Positions 1 through 7,713 of a stretch of DNA of 61,359 nt are shown piece by piece. The notes beneath the pieces were generated by a model that saw only the letters and a program-made list of their open reading frames with translations, had not been told where the DNA came from and searched no databases. The DNA lies in NCBI GenBank assembly GCA_964613095.1, contig CAZTFX010000005.1, positions 1-61,359 of the forward strand. The letters run 5' to 3'. The position numbers were made by a program, and so were the translations under genes. Positions within the stretch are counted from its first letter, which is position 1; each line of letters opens with the position of its first letter. Source of the stretch: RGIG4576 sp964613095 (lineage in GTDB: Bacteria > Bacteroidota > Bacteroidia > Bacteroidales > Muribaculaceae).

Positions 1-1
1 A

Positions 2-115
2 AGCAGTAGCGAGAGCACAAATCATGAATTTGCCATAGGCACACTTGCCGAAGGCGATTATATCATCGAAGTGCAATTGGGAGAAAACTCCTACATAGGA
101 GAATTTATTCTATAA
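2..115 (+). CDS. C-terminal end of a hypothetical protein (cut by window edge)
   Basis: An open frame enters from the left edge and ends with TAA at 113-115, giving 37 residues that finish in IEVQLGENSYIGEFIL. The alternating hydrophobic/polar pattern suggests terminal beta strands. The ending resembles that of short Bacteroidota exported proteins of the DUF3244 type (a ...YTLEITLG...GEF pattern), but that is an impression from a fragment. Nothing links it to the RiPP genes downstream; about 200 nt and an AT-rich hairpin separate them. The frame is well supported; the family is a guess. Confidence 0.5.
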   Translation, partial: SSSESTNHEFAIGTLAEGDYIIEVQLGENSYIGEFIL

Positions 116-242
116 ATATAATTATAATTATAATACCGGTAACTATAATTCGAACCACATCGTTAACAGGTGTATTACGAAACACGTAATATGTAATATA
201 TCAAACATATAAATCAATATTAAAAAATAATTTAAACTTATA

Positions 243-272
243 TTTTTTAGAAATCATTCAATTTCTAAAAAA
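243..272. terminator. Perfect AT-rich hairpin upstream of the RiPP precursor
   Basis: A 12-bp perfect inverted repeat (243-254 and 261-272) closes a 6-nt loop, CATTCA. The stem ends in runs of T and A, so on either strand the RNA would be a hairpin with a U tract, as in a bidirectional intrinsic terminator. It could end the upstream gene or act in the leader of the precursor mRNA. The rest of 116-317 is AT-rich and shows no TAnnTTTG promoter box or gene. Confidence 0.55.
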
Positions 273-317
273 ATGAGATAATTAACTGTATTTACAAACG
301 TTTAAATTTAAGAGGAA

Positions 318-515
318 ATGAGAAAGTATTCATTAGAAGCTAAAGATCTACTTTCAGAAGCGGAACTTTGTGAAATCAAGGCAGGTTTAGATGCGGTAGA
401 TCCTCCTACTCATTGTAGTCTAATATGTGCTACTTGTGTAAGTTGTCCTTCTTCATGTACAAGTTGTACATCATGTACAACTTGTATGTCATCGGCTTTA
501 GATGTTCTCTTTTAG
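318..515 (+). CDS. Putative RiPP precursor peptide with eight-Cys core
   Basis: This 65-residue peptide has a charged leader (residues 1-23, containing LLSEAELCEIKAG) and a Cys/Ser/Thr-rich core. Core Cys are at 33, 37, 40, 43, 47, 50, 53 and 56, forming two four-Cys blocks, CX3CX2CX2C and CX2CX2CX2C, joined by PSS. One further Cys (18) lies in the leader. The leader resembles Bacteroidales radical-SAM peptide leaders, which usually end in GG; here the equivalent is AG at 22-23. The ATG at 318 follows a purine-rich AAGAGGAA stretch. The gene sits just before a SPASM maturase and a C39-peptidase exporter, which is the main reason for the call. A ranthipeptide- or sactipeptide-like thioether product is inferred. 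A plain metal-binding peptide is the main alternative. Confidence 0.8.
   Translation: MRKYSLEAKDLLSEAELCEIKAGLDAVDPPTHCSLICATCVSCPSSCTSCTSCTTCMSSALDVLF
458..486. repeat. Perfect palindrome and 9-bp tandem repeats inside the core-peptide coding sequence
   Basis: Positions 458-471 and 473-486 are perfect 14-bp inverted copies separated by one C. The same stretch consists of 9-bp units of the form TGT-ACA-NNN encoding Cys-Thr-Ser/Thr. The DNA or mRNA of the core could fold into a hairpin, and the units could expand or contract by slippage. Confidence 0.7.
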
Positions 516-534
516 CCAAAAGTAATTGTAAATC

Positions 535-565
535 GGTATGATACAAATCAAATTTGTATCATACC
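535..565 (+). terminator. Perfect hairpin between precursor and maturase genes
   Basis: A 14-bp perfect stem (535-548 with 552-565) closes a 3-nt loop. It lies 20 nt after the precursor stop codon and 29 nt before the maturase ATG. The downstream bases are only moderately T-rich (TGTTTGTTAAATTTT). A leaky terminator or RNA-end stabiliser here would give more precursor than enzyme, as is common in RiPP operons. Confidence 0.7.
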
Positions 566-594
566 TGTTTGTTAAATTTTCTCAATAAAAATAT

Positions 595-2091
595 ATGAAA
601 TATATAACGTTAAATCCCAATTATACCTTAAAACCGGATGAAGGTTGTGCTCTTGTGATGGCTAAATTCGTAGGACGTAATTTGTTGAAAGGAATAGATG
701 ATTCTTTTACCAATGTTATACATCCTATTTATGCCATGATCCTTAGTTATATCGATGGTGGTGAATATAATGAATGTGTCAAGAATGCTGCCGAGGAAAT
801 AGGTGTCAGCTATGATTTAGTGGAAAAATTTGTAAAAACTTTACTTGATAACCCTGATAAAGTGTATTTAAAACATAAAGACGCAATATCCTCATTCCCT
901 CCATATACAATAATTTCAACAGACGAAAGGACACACAATAAAAGATATGTACCTGAACTATTTGATTATGAAATAGCGGATGTGCGGATGAAAAGACATC
1001 TCACGCCCTCTTCTATTACTTTGATGTTGAACAATGTATGTGTAACCAATTGTATTTATTGCTATCAAGATCAAAGAAAAAAAGTTCAATGCGGCATTCC
1101 ATTAGATAGAATAATGGGAATAATACATGAAGCCTACCAACTGCATATCAATACAATAGATGTAATAGGAGGAGAATTCTTTTTATATAAACATTGGAAA
1201 GAACTTCTTAAAGAGTTAAGAAAATATGGATATAATCCTTATATTTCAACTAAAATGCCATTGTCGGAAGAAGTTGTTAAGTTTTTATCAGAAGTAAAAA
1301 TTCATGACATACAAGTATCACTTGATACAGCTATTGAAGACCATTTAATATCATCAATCGGAGTAAAACCCGGATATATTGATAACATGTTGGAAAGCTT
1401 GTTACTGCTTGATAAATATTCTGTTCCGGTTAAAGTACATTCTGTATTAACTAAATATAATGATTCTATTGAAGATATTCGGTCTCTTTATGATATACTG
1501 AAAAAATTTAACAATATTGTAGATTGGTATTTGGTAAAAGGCGATCCGTCATTGTATCCTAAAGCTGATTATAACGAAATTGAAATAGAAACATCTAAAA
1601 TGAATGAAGTTATTCGCTATATAACTAATTTAAAACAAACATCAGATTTTATCATTCATTGTCCGGAAATTGTTATAACCGAATCTATGCAAACAACGGA
1701 AAATGTATCTGACAATAAAGAAAATACCGGAAATCTTATATACAAATTTCTTGGCAGAAGTTTTTGTAGCGGATTATATTCTTCATTATATATTTTACCT
1801 GATGGGCAAGTTACAATATGCGAACAATTATACTGGAATAAAACATTCATTGTTGGAAATGTTTTAAATCAAAGTTTATCAGAAATTTGGAATTCTGATA
1901 AAGCTAAATCAATTTTCTTTATAAAACAAGAAGATATTCCAGCAGACTCTTTATGTAGAACTTGTGATATTTATAATGTGTGTCGACCATTAAAACAAGT
2001 GTGTTATAGAGAAATCATAAGAAAATATGGAGCAGATAAGTGGTACTATCCTGACGTGAATTGTCCATATTCACAAACTAAAAACAGATGA
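595..2091 (+). CDS. Radical SAM/SPASM peptide maturase with N-terminal PqqD-like region
   Basis: This 498-residue protein probably installs the modification on the upstream Cys-rich precursor. Residues 1-100 look like a PqqD-type winged-helix RiPP recognition element. The radical-SAM CX3CX2C motif that binds the catalytic 4Fe-4S cluster is C149, C153 and C156 in CVTNCIYC. The C-terminal SPASM domain has seven Cys (391, 409, 454, 457, 463, 470, 490), with CX2CX5C at 454-463, enough to ligate two auxiliary clusters. This arrangement is known from thioether-forming maturases. The gene ends in an ATGA overlap with the TonB-dependent receptor, so the two are probably translationally coupled. Family assignment is firm; the exact reaction is inferred. 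Confidence 0.88.
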   Translation: MKYITLNPNYTLKPDEGCALVMAKFVGRNLLKGIDDSFTNVIHPIYAMILSYIDGGEYNECVKNAAEEIGVSYDLVEKFVKTLLDNPDKVYLKHKDAISSFPPYTIISTDERTHNKRYVPELFDYEIADVRMKRHLTPSSITLMLNNVCVTNCIYCYQDQRKKVQCGIPLDRIMGIIHEAYQLHINTIDVIGGEFFLYKHWKELLKELRKYGYNPYISTKMPLSEEVVKFLSEVKIHDIQVSLDTAIEDHLISSIGVKPGYIDNMLESLLLLDKYSVPVKVHSVLTKYNDSIEDIRSLYDILKKFNNIVDWYLVKGDPSLYPKADYNEIEIETSKMNEVIRYITNLKQTSDFIIHCPEIVITESMQTTENVSDNKENTGNLIYKFLGRSFCSGLYSSLYILPDGQVTICEQLYWNKTFIVGNVLNQSLSEIWNSDKAKSIFFIKQEDIPADSLCRTCDIYNVCRPLKQVCYREIIRKYGADKWYYPDVNCPYSQTKNR

Positions 2092-4217
2092 TTATGAGAA
2101 TATTGTGTTTTATAGTAGCTGTAATTGCTGAATGCGTTTTTTTTTATTTAAATGCTCAAGAAAAAAACACGAATACAGTGCAAGAAATGTCGATGGATAC
2201 AGTGAAGTTACGAGACGTTGTAGTGACTGCGTCAAAGCCACTTACAAAAATCGATGGTGACGGAATGGTAAGTACCATAGAAGGTACCGCATTGAGTAAA
2301 CTGGGTAGTGCCAAAGATGTGCTTGGCTTTATACCAGGCATTATCAATAATAATAATGGCTCTATCACGGTATTTGGCAAAGGGACTCCTATTGTGTATC
2401 TTAATGGTCGTAAACTTCGAAATCTTGCCGAAATTGAACTTTTAAGTTCATCAAAGGTAAAAGATGTAACATTAATTAATAATCCCGGGGCAAAATATGG
2501 GTCAAATGTAAATGCAGTGATTAAAATCACTACAATAAAAGAATTAGGAGATGGATTCTCTATCAATACCAAAACTTCTATAGGCTATAACGACTACCTT
2601 TATGGAAAAGAATCGGCAAATATGAATTACCGTAGTGGTGGGCTTGATGTTACAGGAATGTTTGAGTATAACAATACAAGAACAAAAGGATTCAATCGTT
2701 ATATACAAGATAGTTGGTTGGTAAATCATGAGATGACAAAGTTGTCAATGGATTCAAAAGTTCGTTCACAAGTTTATAATGCACAATTAGGATTAAACTA
2801 TATAATTTCTCCCAATCATTCATTGGGTGTGTACTATAAAATGGTGGGAAAACTGTCAAAAAATACTTCTTGCAGTGAATCATCTTATTGGATAAATGAA
2901 CAAAAAGAAGATTATGGCTTTCTTACTCAGAAAAAGGATAACGATTATTACGAACATCTTATAGACGGCTATTACTCAGGGAATATTGGTAAATGGTCGG
3001 CAGATTTGACGATTGATGTTATGTGGAAACGTAGCAACGAACGCCAATCGGTAATAGAGGAGAGTGAAACGTTTGAAACGAGATACATAAATAACAGAGA
3101 TAAAAGTTCGGGACGAATGCTTGCCGGTGAAATTCATCTCAATCGACCTTTTTTAAAAGGAAAGGTTAATTTAGGAGCCGAATACACCGATAGCAGACGT
3201 GATGAAGATTTCTTAAACACCGAATCCCTATTGCCCGGTGTGGAAAACACCATAAAAGAGGACAATATAGCATTATACGGAGAAGTTGCACAACAATTAG
3301 GAGTGTTTAATCTTATGTTTGGACTTCGTTATGAATATACAAACAGTAATTATTATGAGTTTGGTAAACGAAAATCCGAGCAATCAAGAAAATACAAAGA
3401 ACTTTTGCCGTCGGCAACGGTGGTTATTCCTCTGAAACAACTTGTATTACAGTTGGGATATTCAAGGAAATATAACAGACCGTTATATTCTCAGCTAAGC
3501 AGTTCGATATCATACGCCACCCGATATTTGTATGAAACCGGTAATCCTTTTTTAAAGACGCCTTTTGTTGATAACATAACCATGAATATGAAATATAAGT
3601 GGCTTATGCTTATGGCTTCGTATAATCATATCTCCAATAGGATAATAACATCTTGTGAAACATACGATAAAGACCCCTCCATTACATTGCTTAAGAAAGA
3701 AAACTCAACCAAATCATTGAATAATCTTCAGGTTATGGCATCGGTCATGCCCGGTTTTATAGGAAAATACTATTATCCGGTTTTAGCCATAGGTGCGGTA
3801 TCTCAATTCTATGAAACTGAATACAAAGGACAAACCTTAAAAATGAACAGACCAATGATGATTGCTCGTTTTAATAATATATTCTACTTGCCCAATAATT
3901 ATTTACTTGCAACAAATGTGAGCTACAGAAGTAAAGGTGACAGTGAAAATACAAGATTGGGAAAGTCTTGGCAGATAGATTTATCGGCAACAAAAGTATT
4001 TGACAATCATTGGGATGTTAAATTATCCTTGACTGATATTTTCAATACAGCAAAAACCAACAGTTTTACTATATACAGCGATGTGAGAAATGTACATTTG
4101 GAAAAGTTGGTAAATACCCGAAAGATTGAGTTATGTGTCGGATATAAATTTAATGTTCCTGCAAAATCAAGATATAAAGGCAAAGGTGCAGGTAATGCAG
4201 AAAAACAGCGATTGTAA
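2088..4217 (+). CDS. TonB-dependent outer-membrane receptor of the RiPP locus
   Basis: This 709-residue protein starts with a signal peptide ending near NAQ. A TonB-box-like stretch (LRDVVVTASK) and a plug domain (about 45-155) follow. The rest is a beta barrel rich in aromatic, alternating strands. There is no carboxypeptidase-like N-terminal extension and no SusD partner, unlike glycan-uptake receptors. The reading frame overlaps the maturase stop by 4 nt; a second in-frame ATG at 2094 is equally possible and gives a more typical signal peptide. Its place inside a RiPP operon suggests it handles the mature peptide or a peptide-metal complex at the outer membrane. An immunity role is an alternative. 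The substrate is unknown. Confidence 0.82.
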   Translation: MIMRILCFIVAVIAECVFFYLNAQEKNTNTVQEMSMDTVKLRDVVVTASKPLTKIDGDGMVSTIEGTALSKLGSAKDVLGFIPGIINNNNGSITVFGKGTPIVYLNGRKLRNLAEIELLSSSKVKDVTLINNPGAKYGSNVNAVIKITTIKELGDGFSINTKTSIGYNDYLYGKESANMNYRSGGLDVTGMFEYNNTRTKGFNRYIQDSWLVNHEMTKLSMDSKVRSQVYNAQLGLNYIISPNHSLGVYYKMVGKLSKNTSCSESSYWINEQKEDYGFLTQKKDNDYYEHLIDGYYSGNIGKWSADLTIDVMWKRSNERQSVIEESETFETRYINNRDKSSGRMLAGEIHLNRPFLKGKVNLGAEYTDSRRDEDFLNTESLLPGVENTIKEDNIALYGEVAQQLGVFNLMFGLRYEYTNSNYYEFGKRKSEQSRKYKELLPSATVVIPLKQLVLQLGYSRKYNRPLYSQLSSSISYATRYLYETGNPFLKTPFVDNITMNMKYKWLMLMASYNHISNRIITSCETYDKDPSITLLKKENSTKSLNNLQVMASVMPGFIGKYYYPVLAIGAVSQFYETEYKGQTLKMNRPMMIARFNNIFYLPNNYLLATNVSYRSKGDSENTRLGKSWQIDLSATKVFDNHWDVKLSLTDIFNTAKTNSFTIYSDVRNVHLEKLVNTRKIELCVGYKFNVPAKSRYKGKGAGNAEKQRL

Positions 4218-4246
4218 TCATATAATGATGGTGAAAATAATAATTT

Positions 4247-6448
4247 ATGGCAAAGTTCCCATTTATAAAGCAGCATGACGCAATGCAATGTGGCATTGCA
4301 TGCATGCAGATGGTGTGCAAGCATTATGGAAAGACTTTTTCAACTGAATATCTTTCCGAAATGTGTAATGCCACAGCAGAAGGCGTTTCACTGCTGGGAA
4401 TAAGCCGTGCCGCCGAGAATGTGGGACTGCACACGGCATGCGGACGCGTGAGTATGGAACAGTTGTCGGAGTGTTCTATGCCTTGTATTCTGCACTGGAA
4501 TCAGAATCATTTTGTGGTGCTTTATAAGATAAGCAGTAATGGGAAGAAATTTTATGTAGCCGATCCGGGGAAAGGTAAAATATGCTATTCGCGAGAGGAA
4601 TTTGTGGAGCATTGGATAAGCACGCAATCGGGAGGAGAGGAACGCGGTATAGCAATGTTTCTGGAGCCTACAGAGGATTTCCATAAACACACGAATAGCC
4701 GACCTGTGGAGGAGAAACGTTCATTTCGTTTCCTGATGGGCTATGTCGTGCAGTATAAGCGATATTTTTTTCAAATTATATTGGGGCTTATCGTGGGATG
4801 TGTGTTGCAACTCATTATGCCATTTCTCACACAGGCGATTGTGGATGTGGGTATAAAACAACACAATATAGGAGTTGTGTGGCTTATTCTACTCGGGGAA
4901 TTCATGATTGTTGCCGGACGCACGGCAACCGATTTCATTCGTCGGTGGCTGTTACTGCACATAAGCATGCGCATTAACATATCGCTTGTGAGTGACTTTT
5001 TCATAAAACTATTGAAGTTGCCGATGTCATTCTTCGATACCAAATTGATGGGTGACCTGCTCCAGCGAAAAAACGATCACGCACGAGTGGAATCGTTCCT
5101 TACATCGCAAACGCTTAATGTGATGTTTACCGTAGTGAGTTTTGCGGTATTCGGTGTTGTGCTGTTTATCTACAATAAGCCTATTTTCGGTGTGTTTCTT
5201 GCGGGAAGCATTATTTACGGAATATGGATAGTGTTGTTTATGAACAGGAGGAAAGTCCTTGATTATGAACTGTTTGAAAAGCAATCACAGAACAATAACA
5301 AGACATATCAGTTCATTACGACGATACAAGAGATAAAATTGCAGGATTGCGAGCAGCGTAGGCGTTGGGAATGGGAGGATGTGCAAGCCGACTTATTTCA
5401 CATTCAAATGAAAAGCCTGAAACTTACTCAAACTCAAGAGGCAGGGCGTATTTTCATAAACGAAATAAAAAACATTGTAATCACCGCTATGGCGGCAATG
5501 GCTGTGATTGAGGGAAACATGTCGCTGGGTGAAATGCTTGCCGTTCAGTATATAATAGGGCAGTTGAACACTCCGGTAGAGCAGTTGATGAACTTCTTTT
5601 ATTCGTTGCAGGACGTGAAAATAAGTCTTGAACGAATAAATGAAATACATTGCAAAGAAAACGAGGAAATAAAGGAGGGGAAAATAAAGAATTTTGAGAA
5701 AAATTCGGTCAAAGACATAGCAATAAAAGATGTGGATTTTAAATATGACATTCATAGTCCGCATAAGACCATCGATAATGTGAACATACATATTCCCGAC
5801 GGAAAAGTAACGGCTATAGTGGGCGCTTCGGGAAGCGGGAAAACCACCTTGATTAAATTGATGTTGGGATTTTATCCTCTCTTGGGAGGTGAGATACAGG
5901 TGGATGGTAAAAACCTGAAAACCTATGATATAGAGTGGTGGAGACGGCAGTGTGGGGTGGTAATGCAGGACGGAGTGATTTTTTCGGAAAGCATAGCACG
6001 TAATATTGCCGTAAGTGATGGCGATATTGATGTGGAACGACTTGAAAAAGCTGCAAGAATAGCCTGTGTGCATGACTATGTGATGAGTCTGCCATTGAAA
6101 TATAATACTATGATAGGACAAGACGGCGTGGGGTTGAGTCAAGGGCAGAAGCAGCGAATATTGATAGCGCGAGCCGTATATAGGAATCCTTCTTTTATAT
6201 TTTTGGATGAAGCAACCAATGCACTCGACGCAAAGAATGAACGTATGATTGTTGAAAATCTGAACGAGTTCTATCGTGGTCGCACGGTGGTGATAGTAGC
6301 TCATCGATTGAGTACGGTGAAAAATGCCGATCAGATAGTGGTGCTTGAAAAAGGAAAGGTCGCAGAATGCGGAACGCACCGCCAATTGGTGGAACGTGGT
6401 GGAGTATATTATAACCTTGTTAAAAACCAACTTGAATTGGGAAGTTGA
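4247..6448 (+). CDS. C39-peptidase-containing ABC exporter
   Basis: This 733-residue protein fuses three modules. The N-terminal C39 cysteine peptidase (1-130) has the expected Gln9, Cys15, His89 and Asp106. A transmembrane domain follows (about 165-440). The ATPase domain carries Walker A GASGSGKT near 525-532, signature LSQGQ, Walker B FIFLDEA and the H-loop VAHRLS. Such proteins cut leader peptides after a GG-type site and export the core across the inner membrane. The enzyme is therefore the likely processor of the 318-515 precursor, whose leader ends in AG rather than GG. The start at 4247 gives the standard FIKQHDAMQCG beginning. All catalytic residues look intact. Confidence 0.92.
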   Translation: MAKFPFIKQHDAMQCGIACMQMVCKHYGKTFSTEYLSEMCNATAEGVSLLGISRAAENVGLHTACGRVSMEQLSECSMPCILHWNQNHFVVLYKISSNGKKFYVADPGKGKICYSREEFVEHWISTQSGGEERGIAMFLEPTEDFHKHTNSRPVEEKRSFRFLMGYVVQYKRYFFQIILGLIVGCVLQLIMPFLTQAIVDVGIKQHNIGVVWLILLGEFMIVAGRTATDFIRRWLLLHISMRINISLVSDFFIKLLKLPMSFFDTKLMGDLLQRKNDHARVESFLTSQTLNVMFTVVSFAVFGVVLFIYNKPIFGVFLAGSIIYGIWIVLFMNRRKVLDYELFEKQSQNNNKTYQFITTIQEIKLQDCEQRRRWEWEDVQADLFHIQMKSLKLTQTQEAGRIFINEIKNIVITAMAAMAVIEGNMSLGEMLAVQYIIGQLNTPVEQLMNFFYSLQDVKISLERINEIHCKENEEIKEGKIKNFEKNSVKDIAIKDVDFKYDIHSPHKTIDNVNIHIPDGKVTAIVGASGSGKTTLIKLMLGFYPLLGGEIQVDGKNLKTYDIEWWRRQCGVVMQDGVIFSESIARNIAVSDGDIDVERLEKAARIACVHDYVMSLPLKYNTMIGQDGVGLSQGQKQRILIARAVYRNPSFIFLDEATNALDAKNERMIVENLNEFYRGRTVVIVAHRLSTVKNADQIVVLEKGKVAECGTHRQLVERGGVYYNLVKNQLELGS

Positions 6449-6457
6449 CATTTATAA

Positions 6458-6688
6458 ATGTTAAAAAAAGACCAACAAGAGCATGCGGATATGGAAAATA
6501 ATCGTTCTAAAATAGAATTACGGAGTAAGAAAATAAGAAGTATTATAGGGCTTGAGCCTTCGTGGATGGTACAATGGGGAATAACCATAATCGCCGTAAT
6601 TGTGGCAATAATTTTGTTAGCAGGATATTATGTTTTTTCCAGTATCGATTTATCCGCCCTATTGGAAATAAACAAAACAGTTTCTTAA
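6458..6688 (+). CDS. HlyD-like adaptor stump: N-terminal anchor only
   Basis: A 76-residue protein nine bases after the exporter. Residues about 18-50 (IELRSKKIRSIIG, then PSWMVQWGI) match the start of HlyD-family adaptors that accompany C39 exporters in Bacteroidota, and one membrane helix (about 38-62) follows. It then ends at a normal TAA. The whole periplasmic part (coiled coil, lipoyl and barrel domains, usually some 350 residues) is missing, and no continuation is visible in any frame downstream. It is either a decayed adaptor or a shortened membrane subunit kept for another role. A second ATG at 6491 is an equally good start. Confidence 0.65.
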   Translation: MLKKDQQEHADMENNRSKIELRSKKIRSIIGLEPSWMVQWGITIIAVIVAIILLAGYYVFSSIDLSALLEINKTVS

Positions 6689-6732
6689 CCATGTTGTTTT
6701 AATAACGTAAATAATTCGCTTTAGACATAAAA

Positions 6733-6757
6733 AGACTGCCTAACAAATAGACAGTCT
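6733..6757 (-). terminator. Intrinsic terminator of hicAB
   Basis: The arms 6733-6738 and 6752-6757 pair perfectly. Read on the minus strand, a T run follows the stem, so it terminates hicB transcription. It may also stop the converging RiPP operon. Confidence 0.6.
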
Positions 6758-6779
6758 CAAGTTGTATTTGCTCATTGAG

Positions 6780-7187
6780 CTATAATCTTGCGGCTTGTAG
6801 TTCCGCACCTATAGCCTGAATCGTGTTGAGGATTTTTGTAGTGGTCTTTTCTGACGCATAAGCCAATCCCGACTTATATTGTCGCATTTTCGACTCATTA
6901 ATCCCCGCCTTTTTGGCAAATTGAGAGATATTAATCCAATCAAAGTAATTAAAGAATGATTGAATATCGTACTTATATTCGACAGTAATAGATTGCATAT
7001 CTTCAGTTAAAGTATGACCATCTTCAACTGCCATCTCCTTTGCTTCCTCAATACTTTTAAGGAAGTCTGCTTTGGCTTCTGCTACGGAATAACCATAACC
7101 GCCAAAAGCACAATCAAACAATTCATCATCAGAACTAATCTGATAATAATTGTTTTCATTCTTTTCAATAACTGCTCTTACATTCAT
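6780..7187 (-). CDS. hicB: HicB-family antitoxin
   Basis: A 135-residue protein with two parts. The N-terminal half has the degraded RNase-H-like HicB fold (FDCAFGGYGYSVAEAKADFLKSIEEA). The C-terminal half is a helix-turn-helix (about 90-130, SQFAKKAGINESKMRQYKSG) that would bind the operon's own promoter. It lies downstream of the HicA toxin on the same strand, the usual hicA-hicB order, and should neutralise HicA by direct binding. A TAAATTTG box on the minus strand at 7212-7205 may give it its own promoter, as in other hicAB loci. Confidence 0.85.
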   Translation of the reverse strand: MNVRAVIEKNENNYYQISSDDELFDCAFGGYGYSVAEAKADFLKSIEEAKEMAVEDGHTLTEDMQSITVEYKYDIQSFFNYFDWINISQFAKKAGINESKMRQYKSGLAYASEKTTTKILNTIQAIGAELQAARL

Positions 7188-7204
7188 ATTACTATAACAA
7201 TTTA

Positions 7205-7212
7205 CAAATTTA
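7205..7212 (-). promoter_or_regulatory. Possible hicB-specific -7 box
   Basis: TAAATTTG on the minus strand fits TAnnTTTG and lies 18 nt before the hicB start. No matching -33 element is visible, so support is weak. Confidence 0.35.
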
Positions 7213-7263
7213 AAAGCTCACGCATATAATCGTTTGAATTTTTGAGAAAAGGGGGGGCAGGAA

Positions 7264-7446
7264 TTAAATCCCTGCCTTTTCCTTTATGCTTGCCAATGTT
7301 TTTGGCTTCAATTCTTCGGTTTTATGGCGTGGCACCGGGAATTTTTTCCCTGTGATGGGGCTGTACCATATATCATGGTTGCTACCATGCCGATAGATTG
7401 AGCATCCAGCTCTTGTCAGCAGTCTCAATAATTCGGATACTTTCAT
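7264..7446 (-). CDS. hicA: HicA-family mRNA interferase toxin
   Basis: A 60-residue protein with the dsRBD-like HicA fold. The catalytic His is His24 in GSNHDIW, followed by the typical KFPVPRHKTEELKPKTLASIKEKAGI end. HicA toxins cleave mRNA when free of HicB. The gene precedes hicB with a 76-nt gap that includes a run of seven G. The length and catalytic motif are intact, so the toxin is probably active. Confidence 0.9.
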   Translation of the reverse strand: MKVSELLRLLTRAGCSIYRHGSNHDIWYSPITGKKFPVPRHKTEELKPKTLASIKEKAGI

Positions 7447-7471
7447 ATGTCAATGAGCTTTAAATACAATG

Positions 7472-7503
7472 CAAAGGTAACGATTTTGTTACTGCTGTGC
7501 AAA
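7472..7503 (-). promoter_or_regulatory. Promoter of hicAB
   Basis: On the minus strand TACCTTTG (7479-7472) is the -7 box and TTTG (7503-7500) the -33 box, with a 20-nt spacer. The transcript would begin about 20 nt before the hicA ATG. Confidence 0.65.
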
Positions 7504-7621
7504 TTATTGAGCAATTATTTTTTTTTATAAATGTCATTTTCGCTTTTATTTGATAAGGGGTGAAGAAACGGGTGTCGGAGGGGATTTTTTAGAGAAAGGA
7601 AAAGAAAAAGTGTGTTAATAG

Positions 7622-7652
7622 TTGCATAAGACGTGAATAAAGGTTATTTTTG
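7622..7652 (+). promoter_or_regulatory. Promoter of frdCAB
   Basis: TTG (7622-7624) and TATTTTTG (7645-7652) are separated by 20 nt and fit the Bacteroidota housekeeping promoter. A leader of about 55 nt would precede frdC. Confidence 0.65.
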
Positions 7653-7713
7653 TAAAATAAATTGAGAAATATTAAATAACTAAATCAAATTAATAATTAA
7701 ATCTAGAACTACT

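Noticed and set aside
318..515. Precursor as a ferredoxin-like or zinc-ribbon protein
   Set aside because: It has no hydrophobic core or typical cluster-binding pattern, and its leader and neighbours fit a RiPP precursor better.
5393..6451. A 352-residue open frame on the minus strand opposite the exporter
   Set aside because: It is the antisense shadow of the ATPase domain, with a low-complexity His/Ser/Tyr-rich translation and no start signals.
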